Source of the DNA: an uncultured Alistipes sp.
Lineage (GTDB): Bacteria > Bacteroidota > Bacteroidia > Bacteroidales > Rikenellaceae
Reading direction: 5' to 3'
Assembly (NCBI RefSeq): GCF_949296715.1
Contig: NZ_CASFQD010000055.1
Span: 30,846 to 94,845 of the forward strand
DNA: 64,000 nucleotides
The notes under the pieces were generated by a model. It was not told the origin of the DNA. It searched no databases and worked only from the letters and a program-made list of their open reading frames with translations. Positions 53,920 through 62,180 of the stretch are shown piece by piece. The position numbers and the translations under genes were made by a program. Every line of letters begins with the position of its first letter. Positions within the stretch are counted from its first letter, which is position 1.

Positions 53920-56757
53920 TCAGGGGATGTATTTGTGGATGGAGCGTTCGCATATGAGGTAGAGATCGCCCCAGATATAGAAGAGTCCGACAAGCGGCTG
54001 CCCGGCTCCCGACCGGTTTTTCACACCGCGCAGCGAGCCGTCGTCGAGCCCGATGAGCGAGACTGCGCCTTCGTGCGCCACGGCCACTTCGCTCAATGTC
54101 TGATCGGCACAGTCGACCGGCCCGGCTCGGCGTTGCAGCAGCGTGCGCCCGGTAATCGAATCCCGACGATAGAGGAGAAACTCCTCGCCGAGATTCATCC
54201 CGAGAAGACGGTCCGAGATGGTTACGATCCGTGCGCCGGCCTCCAACCGCTGCATCAAGCAGGGCTTGTCGAAGCGGCGGTCGTGCAGATAGGCGTACTG
54301 CGAAGTATTGATCACGAGTGTGTCGGCCGTACGTCGCAGTTCGAGGATCTCGCCCGACATGGAGGTTCCCGTGGTGTTCGGCCCACGGTGGTAGGCATCG
54401 TCCTCGTCATAGGGATACTCCGGTCGGTTCAGGTAGCGGTAGGTTCGCCAATAGGTGTCGTCGGAGGCCGAAGCCGATGTGCTGCGCGGCCCGACATACT
54501 GACGGTATTCCTTCAGGATATGAAAGTAACCGTCCATCCGCGTAGCCGGGTAGTGATACGCCTCCCCAAGATCGAGGAGATGTTGTACGACGCCCCGGCA
54601 ATCGACAAAGCACAGCCGCGTACCCTCGACCGTAACGAACCCCTCGTCGGCCTCGTACATCGCAAAGGGTTCGTCGCGACGGTAGATCTCGCGAACGGAG
54701 CGGGTCGCTGCATCGAAGAGATAAACCGTTCGTTGCGAAGCATCCTGCAACAGCAGCAGGTTGAGACAACGAATCACCTTGCCGACCGTAAACGACAACG
54801 CGGCAATCTCGATGCAGTCGTCGCCTTCGGGCGGCGTTTCCGTCGCGAGCAACCCCGGCATCTCGACCAGTTCACAATCGTAACTGTCGTCAAGCGCGTT
54901 GAGTTCGAGAGAATTTACGGCGTAGGCCGCATGGAGGAACTTGTCGTCGCGCACGACGGTGTTCATGTCCAGATGCGCATCGGTGAAGAGCTCGCCCGTT
55001 ATGCGGCGACTCGGCCGCTGGCGGAAGCGCAGCGCTCCCTGCACGACGTGCTCTACGAGCGTTCCGAAATCGCGGTGACCCTTCGTGTGCCACGTGCGCG
55101 TGGGGTTACCCGCCGCATCGAGGTAGTAGAGCGAGTAAAGCAGCCGGTCGTTCGGCACGGCAGGAATGTCGCCCACGGGGAACGTGATACCCATATCGAC
55201 GTTGTTTGCCGGATTGACCAGCGCCTCGTAATGCAGTCCGGCATCATAACGATCTCCGGCATCGATCGTAAGGCTCATGTTGCGGAAAGCGACGCTTTCG
55301 AGATGTCCCGAGGTGCGACCTGACGTGGTACCATCCTCCCGGCCGCCGTAGGAGGTAACACGACCGATGAGCGTCTGCCGGAAGAAGAACTGCCACTCGC
55401 CGTCGCACGGGATGCCGTCGATCTCGATCTTCACATGCTCCTCGCTTCCGGTCTTCATCTCCCGAACTATCTCCCGGTCGCCCGCAACCCACGCTCCACC
55501 CTCGGAGAGCGAATAGGTTGCACCTTCTCCGACGATACGCACGCCGTAATGCACCTCGACGGCAACAGCCGTATTCGGATTGCGAATCACGCCCAATCCC
55601 CACTCGCTGTGATAGACCTGCATGCCACACTCCCACGTCAGCGGGAAGTTGCATTGCTCGACGTGCTCGCCGCGGGTCGCAATCTCCACGCCCTGATGGT
55701 CGTCGTCGCCGACGAACGACAACTCCGCAGCGCTCTTCTGCGAGATGAATCCATACGGGTCGGTCCACGCATCCCTGCGGTAGAATCCCAGATGGTCGAT
55801 GAGGTTGGGCAGACTCTTGTTCTTCACATCGACAGTCACCTGGCGCAGGGCCGGCACAATATCCAGCGTGGCTTCACCCGGAATATGCAGGTCTCCGTCC
55901 CACATGCCGTCGACTGCGGCCCGAGCGGCAGAGGTAATGACCTGCGCTCCGGTATGGATGACCAGTCGCCGTCCGCCGCCCGCGATGATCCGTCCCACGG
56001 GATATTCCGTACCGACGCGGTAGAAACTCATCGGACGCTCCGTGCGATAGAGCGACACGGCACGGCGGATGTGCAGCGCACCGTTCGACTGGAAGATCTG
56101 TCCGGCAAACGGCCGCAGGCAAAGCTCAAGAATGTCGCGGTAGGTCGGTTCCTCGTAGACGTAGTAGAGCCGTTCGAGGTCGAGGCAGGTCTGACGCAAC
56201 GGAGAGATGTTCTCGTCCATGCCCTCGGCATGCAGATCCATCCAGTCCGCCATGTCGAGATCGAGTTCCAACAGATCGGTACTGGCGCAGAGCAACTCCC
56301 ACAGCGTGCGTCGACCCGTCGTGCCGATGCGCACAAGGTCGCGGAACGGGATGCTCGAAAGCAGGTTGAATCCATCGACGGCTTTAACCGAGACGGTATA
56401 GGGAGGCGCAGCAAAGGCCTCGGAGTAGAGATCGGCGGAGACGTAACCCCGCCAGTAAAGTTGCCCGCTGCGGAGAATGGAGACCCGGAACTGCCGTGGG
56501 TCGGAGGTGAAGAGCGAGAGGTAGCGGAAGTTTTCGCGGCAGAGGATGTTGATGGTTGCCTCCGACGCCTTGACCGGAACGTAGAACTCGTCGCCGCGCT
56601 TCTCCCAGGTGATCTGCAGCGGTGTGCCGCCATCGAAAGCCATCTCCTCGGCCGTACCCGTAAATCCGCGCTCGGCAATCTCCACGCGCCACAGCACGCC
56701 CTTGTACCGCGACCGCAGCTCTGCCCAGTATTTCACGCCGAATTCCGCCATACCCAT
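53920..56757 (-). CDS. Large phage tail/baseplate protein
   Basis: 945 residues, first gene of the minus-strand phage block. The beginning (FGVKYWAELRSRYKGVLWRVEIAERG) resembles distal tail/baseplate proteins of Bacteroidetes prophages. The body alternates beta-rich stretches, including VKASEATINILCREN and GYVSADLYSEAF at 60-115. No enzymatic motif is clear. A second Met at residue 3 is an alternative start. Nothing phage-like lies upstream (56758-56950 is gene-free), so the head genes expected there are missing. Confidence 0.68.
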   Translation of the reverse strand: MGMAEFGVKYWAELRSRYKGVLWRVEIAERGFTGTAEEMAFDGGTPLQITWEKRGDEFYVPVKASEATINILCRENFRYLSLFTSDPRQFRVSILRSGQLYWRGYVSADLYSEAFAAPPYTVSVKAVDGFNLLSSIPFRDLVRIGTTGRRTLWELLCASTDLLELDLDMADWMDLHAEGMDENISPLRQTCLDLERLYYVYEEPTYRDILELCLRPFAGQIFQSNGALHIRRAVSLYRTERPMSFYRVGTEYPVGRIIAGGGRRLVIHTGAQVITSAARAAVDGMWDGDLHIPGEATLDIVPALRQVTVDVKNKSLPNLIDHLGFYRRDAWTDPYGFISQKSAAELSFVGDDDHQGVEIATRGEHVEQCNFPLTWECGMQVYHSEWGLGVIRNPNTAVAVEVHYGVRIVGEGATYSLSEGGAWVAGDREIVREMKTGSEEHVKIEIDGIPCDGEWQFFFRQTLIGRVTSYGGREDGTTSGRTSGHLESVAFRNMSLTIDAGDRYDAGLHYEALVNPANNVDMGITFPVGDIPAVPNDRLLYSLYYLDAAGNPTRTWHTKGHRDFGTLVEHVVQGALRFRQRPSRRITGELFTDAHLDMNTVVRDDKFLHAAYAVNSLELNALDDSYDCELVEMPGLLATETPPEGDDCIEIAALSFTVGKVIRCLNLLLLQDASQRTVYLFDAATRSVREIYRRDEPFAMYEADEGFVTVEGTRLCFVDCRGVVQHLLDLGEAYHYPATRMDGYFHILKEYRQYVGPRSTSASASDDTYWRTYRYLNRPEYPYDEDDAYHRGPNTTGTSMSGEILELRRTADTLVINTSQYAYLHDRRFDKPCLMQRLEAGARIVTISDRLLGMNLGEEFLLYRRDSITGRTLLQRRAGPVDCADQTLSEVAVAHEGAVSLIGLDDGSLRGVKNRSGAGQPLVGLFYIWGDLYLICERSIHKYIP

Positions 56758-56950
56758 ATCCTCTTTCGGGATAAAGGTAGCGGCAGCGCCTTACCTTACA
56801 GGGATACTTTGTCCCAGGAGTCTAATTGCTGCATCGTGGTTTATGTGATTTTCCGTATATTTGTGAATATACGCAATTGATTTACTTGTGTCATAAATTG
56901 TCATAGGCGCAACCTAACTTTGTAATATAAACGTTTTATATACACCAACT

Positions 56951-58132
56951 ATGGAAAGCAGACATGCAATAGCGGCATGCGAACGATTCTTCGCTCTCTG
57001 CGACGGGAATACGGCAGAAGAGTTTTTCGAGGCGAACTATTCCGAACTCCGTTATACCGTGGTGGGATACGGTTTTCTGAAAGAGACATACGACCGTCCG
57101 GATCTCAGTCTGGCGACCGATCGCTATTTTCAGTATGTTTTCGGAGCATTCTACGCCATGAGCCGAGTATTCGTTACGGCTCGGTTCATCCGCCGTTTCT
57201 ACAAAAAGATGGATGAAATCAAATCACGAAAGCAAATCGGGAATCTGGATGCGGTCAAGATCGCTCTTGAACTCAGTCGGGGTGAGAACTCCTTGCAATT
57301 TTCATTCGTGACGAAAATGCTGAACCTCGAAAACGACTCGTTGTATCCCATATACGACTCAAAAGTCGCGTTGATGTTCGGCTACAAAATTCCGAGCGGA
57401 GACCATGACAAAAAGGCAGACCAATATCGGGAACGGTATCAGTTGATTCTGGAAACCTACCGCTCCTTACTAAACGACAACAGAACCGCTGCTTTGTTAA
57501 ATAAGTTCCGACAAACTTTCAGGTGTCCCGAATTATCCGATATGCGAATCCTCGATCTTATCTTCTGGGAGATGGGCAAGCAGGAGGAAAAACAGGCTGC
57601 GGACCGGAAAAAGCGGTCGCGCGTGGATGCCATCTTGGATTCGGATCAGAACAAAGGGTCCAAAATCAGAGCATTAATGAAGATGGGATTGGACAAAAGG
57701 GAGATACTGGATTTGGAATTCGTGGACCCGGCCTACGTCTACGATCTGTTCAGGGAAGAGCAAAACCGACGGCAGACAAAAGAAATGAAGGTGACCCCGA
57801 AGGACTTGTGCGCCGTCAATTGGGGCTCCGAGAGTTTGATCCTCTATGTCCGAAGCGAGGATTTGACAGATTCGGACTCCTGTCTTGCATTGAAAATGAA
57901 TTTTGACACAGGTGTTTGTGGTATTGATCTGTTGCAGAGATTCTTAAAATTCGGACCTTGCGAATGTCTGGATCCGCAAAATGTGAAGGTGCAGCAGAAA
58001 TACAGACAGAAACTGGACCAAATGGCACCGACAGAGAATCGAGATGCCATACTTCGCTCTTTCGCTGCCGAAATCGAGAAGTGGGAGCAGTTGAAAAACA
58101 AATTCGACTACGTGTCGACAATCAACCAATAA
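56951..58132 (+). CDS. Unrecognised accessory protein with a weak HhH-glycosylase-like motif
   Basis: 393 residues, no signal peptide or membrane segment, mostly helical and charged. I do not recognise the family. SFVTKMLNLENDSLYPIYDSKV (residues about 116-137) recalls the pattern in helix-hairpin-helix DNA-glycosylase-like proteins, though no catalytic pair is certain. A lower-GC gene than the chromosome, with TAACTTTG at 56915-56922 as probable -7 box. It lies between the phage tail block and a truncated integrase, on the opposite strand to both, where prophages often carry defence or immunity cargo. A cargo role is inference. Confidence 0.65.
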   Translation: MESRHAIAACERFFALCDGNTAEEFFEANYSELRYTVVGYGFLKETYDRPDLSLATDRYFQYVFGAFYAMSRVFVTARFIRRFYKKMDEIKSRKQIGNLDAVKIALELSRGENSLQFSFVTKMLNLENDSLYPIYDSKVALMFGYKIPSGDHDKKADQYRERYQLILETYRSLLNDNRTAALLNKFRQTFRCPELSDMRILDLIFWEMGKQEEKQAADRKKRSRVDAILDSDQNKGSKIRALMKMGLDKREILDLEFVDPAYVYDLFREEQNRRQTKEMKVTPKDLCAVNWGSESLILYVRSEDLTDSDSCLALKMNFDTGVCGIDLLQRFLKFGPCECLDPQNVKVQQKYRQKLDQMAPTENRDAILRSFAAEIEKWEQLKNKFDYVSTINQ

Positions 58133-58143
58133 AATCATTTGCC

Positions 58144-58461
58144 ATGGCATACGGACTGAAAGCTCTCTTTTTCAAGAATGCCGAGGATGCCGAACCCCGG
58201 TACACGGTTGAAATCAAGGGCATTATACAACCATACAACTTGATTGACGAGTATGGGTTCAAAGAGGTCCATCTTAACGAAGGATATGTCGATTTCATGT
58301 TGGATGTCAGCGACGACGACCTGCATCGAATCATAATCGGGCACTATGGACCTGAACTTGAAGATCAGATGATCGACCTCAATCAGGAACTTGTACACAC
58401 TCTCTTCGAAGGAGACAAGTGCAATCGGAAAACTCTATGGATATACGAATACGATGCATAA
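58144..58461 (+). CDS. Small unrecognised protein, partner of the preceding gene
   Basis: 105 residues from ATG 58144, 11 bp after the preceding gene. The sequence (MAYGLKALFFKNAEDAEPRY, YGFKEVHLNEGYVDF, HYGPELEDQMIDL) predicts a small mixed alpha/beta fold and is acidic. No family is recognised. The short spacing suggests a two-gene operon, possibly an effector with its regulator or an inhibitor; that is speculation. Confidence 0.6.
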   Translation: MAYGLKALFFKNAEDAEPRYTVEIKGIIQPYNLIDEYGFKEVHLNEGYVDFMLDVSDDDLHRIIIGHYGPELEDQMIDLNQELVHTLFEGDKCNRKTLWIYEYDA

Positions 58462-58507
58462 AGATGCTTCTTGTCAAAACCTGATGACAGCCGCGTAACC
58501 CGAGAGG

Positions 58508-58729
58508 TTACACGGCTGTCGTTTCGGACTGTCGAATAATCGAACGGGCATTCAGCTTGCGGGCCAGGGCCTCCATGTCGTTGTTGATCTTCGTGTCGAT
58601 CACGCGGGCATAGATCTGCGTTGTCTGGATGTTCGTATGGCCAAGCATCTTTGAGACCGTCTCGATCGGTACGCCATTGGCCAGCGTCACCGTCGTGGCG
58701 AACGTGTGGCGGGCAACGTGGAAAACAAT
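58508..58729 (-). pseudogene. Truncated tyrosine recombinase (C-terminal end of a prophage-type integrase)
   Basis: The minus-strand frame encodes HVARHTFATTVTLANG, then MLGHTNIQTTQIYAR and a basic tail, i.e. the last about 70 residues of a Bacteroidetes tyrosine recombinase with the His-x2-Arg, Gly-His and catalytic Tyr. Upstream the homology stops abruptly near 58,729 and a stop codon follows. The remaining about 330 residues are missing. The break coincides with a change in base composition and the start of the transposon-like region, so it was probably cut by integration or recombination. Confidence 0.8.
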
Positions 58730-58998
58730 TAGCTTAGAAAACGATTACAGAATTGAAGAAGCCAAACGTAAATGGTTGGGAAACAGCAAAAAGAGATTTT
58801 CTCGCATAGTTGGTACTACGCAAGAAATCACGGATTGCGACAGGTGTTCAGTTACCAAATCGTTAGCAGGTCAGTTACCTAATGATGATGTGATAACAAA
58901 ATAATTTGAGATAGCATCACATTGCGCTGATTGTCATTATTTTGCATAGTTAAGAACGCTTATATACAGGCTAACTTTGCCATTAAAAATATAAGCGT
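58730..58998. other. Left boundary region of the conjugative-transposon-like element
   Basis: No intact gene. A plus-strand frame (ENDYRIEEAKRKWLGNSKKR and following, stop at 58904) has no start and may be a gene end cut at the junction. CTAACTTTGC at about 58970 is the -7 box of the first integrase and resembles the GTANNTTTGC target core of CTnDOT-type elements. The attachment site should be near 58,730. Confidence 0.45.
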
Positions 58999-60228
58999 AT
59001 GAAAGTAGAAAAATTCAAGGTTTTGCTCTACCTCAAAAAGAGCGGATTGGACAAGTCGGGTAAGGCTCCTATCATGGGACGAATTACCGTAAACCGAACG
59101 ATGGCGCAGTTCAGTAGCAAGCTGTCGTGTACTCCCGAATTATGGAATCCTCGCGAAAGCCGACTCAACGGAAAAAGTAAGGAGGCTGTTGAAATCAATG
59201 CCAAGATTGACAAGCTGCTGCTTGACATCAATTCTGCATTTGACTCCCTGATGGAACGAAAAGTTGATTTTGATGCGACCTCCGTCAAGGATGCCTTTCA
59301 AGGCAGCATGAACACTCAAATGACATTCATGAAGATGATGGATGCTCTTCGTGATGAGATTAAGAGCCGAATCGGTATAGACAGAGCCAAAGGTACATAT
59401 CCTGCTTATGACCATACTTGCCGTACCTTACGGGAGTTCATTGAAAAGAAGTTCAAGACAAAGGATTTGGCTTTCGGGCAGCTTACGGAACAATTCATCC
59501 ATGATTATGAGAACTTCATTCTTGATGAAAAGGGACATGCTGTAGATACTGCACGCCACTACCTTGCCATCATCAAGAAAGTATGCAGAAAAGCCTATAA
59601 GGAGGGGCATTCCGAAAGATTCTTCTTCCAGCATTATGTATTACCGAAACAGACCGTCAAGACTCCCAGAGCATTGAGCCGTGAAAGTTTCGAGAAAATC
59701 CGTGATGTGGAGATAGCACCACACCGTACCACCCACCGCCTCGCAAGAGATCTGTTTCTTTTCGCCTGTTATACGGGTGTTGCATACATAGATGCCGTAA
59801 CCGTTACCAAAGAGAACCTATATACCGATGAGGAGGGTAAGTTGTGGTTAAAGTATCGCCGAAAGAAGAATGAACTTCGGGCAGCCGTTAAACTTCTGCC
59901 CGAAGCCCTTGCACTGATAGAGAAATATCAAGATGATGAACGGGACACGCTGTTTCCTATGATTCACTATCCGAGCCTTAGAAACCACATGAAGGCCTTG
60001 GCTGTATTGGCAGATGTAAAGGAAGATGTCAGCTACCATGTCGGACGCCATTCGTTCGCTTCGCTCATTACCCTCGAAGCGGGAGTGCCGATAGAAACTA
60101 TTTCCAAAATGTTGGGACATAGCAATATACAAACCACACAGGTATATGCCCGTGTAACTCCGAAGAAGTTATTTGAGGATATGGACAAACTTATAGAGGC
60201 TACCCAAGATTTCAAACTCGTATTATAA
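58999..60228 (+). CDS. Tyrosine recombinase (integrase 1 of the ICE-like element)
   Basis: 409 residues. Arm-binding N-terminal domain (about 1-95), SAM-like core-binding domain (about 110-210) and catalytic domain. Catalytic residues seen: Lys in KYRRKKN, His-Val-Gly-Arg (YHVGRHSFAS), Gly-His (MLGHSNIQTTQ) and Tyr in VYARV. The first Arg of the Arg-Lys-His-Arg-His-Tyr set is missing: the usual Thr-Gly-Leu-Arg is YTGVAYID. The same loss is known in IntDOT-type integrases, which recombine at staggered sites. It is followed 17 bp later by a second recombinase. Confidence 0.9.
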   Translation: MKVEKFKVLLYLKKSGLDKSGKAPIMGRITVNRTMAQFSSKLSCTPELWNPRESRLNGKSKEAVEINAKIDKLLLDINSAFDSLMERKVDFDATSVKDAFQGSMNTQMTFMKMMDALRDEIKSRIGIDRAKGTYPAYDHTCRTLREFIEKKFKTKDLAFGQLTEQFIHDYENFILDEKGHAVDTARHYLAIIKKVCRKAYKEGHSERFFFQHYVLPKQTVKTPRALSRESFEKIRDVEIAPHRTTHRLARDLFLFACYTGVAYIDAVTVTKENLYTDEEGKLWLKYRRKKNELRAAVKLLPEALALIEKYQDDERDTLFPMIHYPSLRNHMKALAVLADVKEDVSYHVGRHSFASLITLEAGVPIETISKMLGHSNIQTTQVYARVTPKKLFEDMDKLIEATQDFKLVL

Positions 60229-60245
60229 CCATTAAAACAAAAATT

Positions 60246-61454
60246 ATGAGAAGTACATTTTCTGTATTATTCTATATCAACCGTAGCAGAATCAAAACAG
60301 ATGGAACAACCGCCATTATGTGCCGTATTACCATTGACGGAAAGAATACCGCCATAACCACAGGTATCTATTGCAAGCCTGAAGATTGGAACACCAAGAA
60401 CGGTACAGTACGCACCGTAAGGGAAAAACTAAGATTGCAGGAATATCGCAAATATATCGAACAGATTTATGAAGAGACTCTACGCACACAGGGTGTTATC
60501 AGTGCTGAGATTATCAAGAACCGTGTTACAAGGCAGTTCGTTGTTCCTACCCACCTGCTTCAGATGGGAGAAATTGAACGTGAACGCTTCAGAGTCCGGA
60601 GCAAAGAAATAAATTCAACCTCGACTTATCGCAGTTCCCAATATTATCAGAAATATTTGGCTGATTATCTCACTTCTATGGGCAAAGAAGATATTGCCTT
60701 TGAGGAAGTGACAGACGATTTCGGTAAGGGGTATAAGGCATTTCTTGCAAGAAACAAAAATTTCAGTCCGTCACAGACCAATCATTGCTTATGTTGGCTG
60801 AACAGGCTTCTTTATCTTGCCGTAGATAATGAGATGCTCAGAAGCAACCCTTGTGAGGATATGGAATATGAGAAGAAACCCTCTCCGAAACACAAATATG
60901 TAACCCGTGATGAGATGAAAAGAATCATGGAAATACCTTTAAGTGACAGACGGGCTGAGTTGGGCAGACGGGCGTTTATCTTCTCATGTCTGACAGGGCT
61001 TGCCTATGCGGACATCAAGCAGCTTCATCCCCGTCATATTGAAACGACAGCGGAAGGCAGACGCTTTATACGTATCAACCGTAAGAAAACGGGAGTGGAA
61101 GCGGTCATACCGCTGCATCCGATAGCAGAGCAGATTCTGGACTTGTACAATACAACCGATATGCACAATCCTGTATTTCCATTGCCAAACAGGGATTCCA
61201 TTTGGCATGAGATAAAAGAGATCGGAGTAATCTTGGGCAGAACCGATGATTTGTCCTACCATCAAGCCCGACATGGGTTCGGAGTCCTCCTTATCTCCGA
61301 AAGTATTGCAATCGAGAGCATTGCAAAAATGATGGGGCACTCCAACATCACCACTACCCAAGGATATGCCAAGATTACGGAGGACAAAATTTCAAAGGAA
61401 ATGGATAAGTTGATAGAAAAAAGAAGTAAAACCAATAATAATGTAACCGTATGA
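60246..61454 (+). CDS. Tyrosine recombinase (integrase 2 of the ICE-like element)
   Basis: 402 residues. Same three-domain layout as its neighbour: arm-binding part, core-binding part and catalytic part with LTGLAYADIKQL (again no Arg I), YHQARHGFG, MMGHSNITTTQ and Tyr in GYAKI. Overall identity to integrase 1 is low by eye, so it is not a recent duplicate. Tandem integrases of this kind occur in several Bacteroides elements; which one does excision is unknown. It overlaps the next gene by 4 bp. Confidence 0.9.
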   Translation: MRSTFSVLFYINRSRIKTDGTTAIMCRITIDGKNTAITTGIYCKPEDWNTKNGTVRTVREKLRLQEYRKYIEQIYEETLRTQGVISAEIIKNRVTRQFVVPTHLLQMGEIERERFRVRSKEINSTSTYRSSQYYQKYLADYLTSMGKEDIAFEEVTDDFGKGYKAFLARNKNFSPSQTNHCLCWLNRLLYLAVDNEMLRSNPCEDMEYEKKPSPKHKYVTRDEMKRIMEIPLSDRRAELGRRAFIFSCLTGLAYADIKQLHPRHIETTAEGRRFIRINRKKTGVEAVIPLHPIAEQILDLYNTTDMHNPVFPLPNRDSIWHEIKEIGVILGRTDDLSYHQARHGFGVLLISESIAIESIAKMMGHSNITTTQGYAKITEDKISKEMDKLIEKRSKTNNNVTV

Positions 61455-61819
61455 AACGAGGAATCATAACAATCAATAACGGTGTGGTGGATATTCCCAC
61501 TGCACCCGTTTGGATGATGCAGGAAGAAATTGCCGATTTGTTCAATGTTTATGGTCGTGATGTTCGCAAAACTATCAATGCTATTTATAAGGATGGCGTG
61601 TTGTCTGAAGCTGATACAATGCGATACATCAAACTTAATGAGCTGCGAAGTATAGACACTTATTCGATTGAAGTGATTATAGCCATTGCTTTCAAAATCA
61701 ACAGCAGACAAAGTGAGATTTTCAGACGATACATGATGAATAGACTCTGTAAGAAGAATGATTGTCGGATAGTTCTATTCGCAAACGAAATTAGAAATAG
61801 TGGTTCAATTTTCAATTAG
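61451..61819 (+). CDS. RhuM/Bro-N-like protein
   Basis: 122 residues starting in the stop codon of integrase 2. It is compatible with the RhuM/virulence-protein family of DNA-interacting accessory proteins of integrative elements: WMMQEEIADLFNVYGRDVRKTI (about 21-42), GVLSEADTMRYIKLNELRSID, and IAFKINSRQSEIFRRYM. It probably takes part in element regulation. Function is not proven. Confidence 0.7.
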   Translation: MKRGIITINNGVVDIPTAPVWMMQEEIADLFNVYGRDVRKTINAIYKDGVLSEADTMRYIKLNELRSIDTYSIEVIIAIAFKINSRQSEIFRRYMMNRLCKKNDCRIVLFANEIRNSGSIFN

Positions 61820-61881
61820 TATTTCAGTTCCGTCACTCGCCCGTTTCCTAAGCTCGTCTGCAAAGGTAGTACAGACTAAGT

Positions 61882-61971
61882 TTGAAAGTTGAAAGGTCAA
61901 GCGACAAGTCGTTTCGGGCAGAATCTGCCTCCTGCGGAGAGTATTCAGCCCGAAAACCTTTCACCTTTCAA
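61882..61971. other. Multibranch inverted-repeat structure
   Basis: TTGAAAGTTGAAAGGT (61882-61897) pairs with its complement (61956-61971) with one mismatch. Inside are CGAC/GTCG, TTTCGGGC/GCCCGAAA and CTCC/GGAG pairings, giving a nested cruciform or RNA junction. No coding frame is supported in 61820-62180. Confidence 0.5.
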
Positions 61972-62040
61972 GCCCTGTACTCAACAATGCAGACGGCAAC
62001 GGAAACAATCGACCGACGGAAAAGTAATAAACTTCAAAAA

Positions 62041-62092
62041 GAACAGCGTACAAACAGGCTCAATAATTGATAGCCGGATTTGTACGCTGTTC
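62041..62092 (+). terminator. 14-bp inverted repeat, terminator-like or protein site
   Basis: GAACAGCGTACAAA (62041-62054) and its exact complement (62079-62092), with a further GGCT/AGCC pairing inside. It is followed by CCCGTTTCT, a weak T-run. It may end the integrase transcript or bind a factor such as an excisionase. Confidence 0.45.
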
Positions 62093-62180
62093 CCGTTTCT
62101 ATATCATAGGAGGGATATTTTTTAGAGATAATCATAATTGGGCAGACGAGAAACTGCACTCCCTCCAGAAAAATAATTGA

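Larger units (their letters stand above)
45744..56757 (-). mobile_element. Prophage remnant: tail and lysis module
   Basis: The minus-strand block encodes a large tail protein, a holin-like protein, a P5-like lysis protein, a tape measure, a tail fibre, a short structural protein and a BspA-like repeat protein. No capsid, portal, protease or large terminase is seen to either side. The truncated integrase (58508-58729) and the terminase-like fragment (43411-43701) may mark the old extent. A foreign TIR gene interrupts the block on the opposite strand. Confidence 0.7.

Noticed and set aside
53503..55323. Plus-strand frame of about 600 codons opposite the tail genes
   Set aside because: Shadow frame; the minus-strand phage genes are tightly packed and have recognisable motifs.
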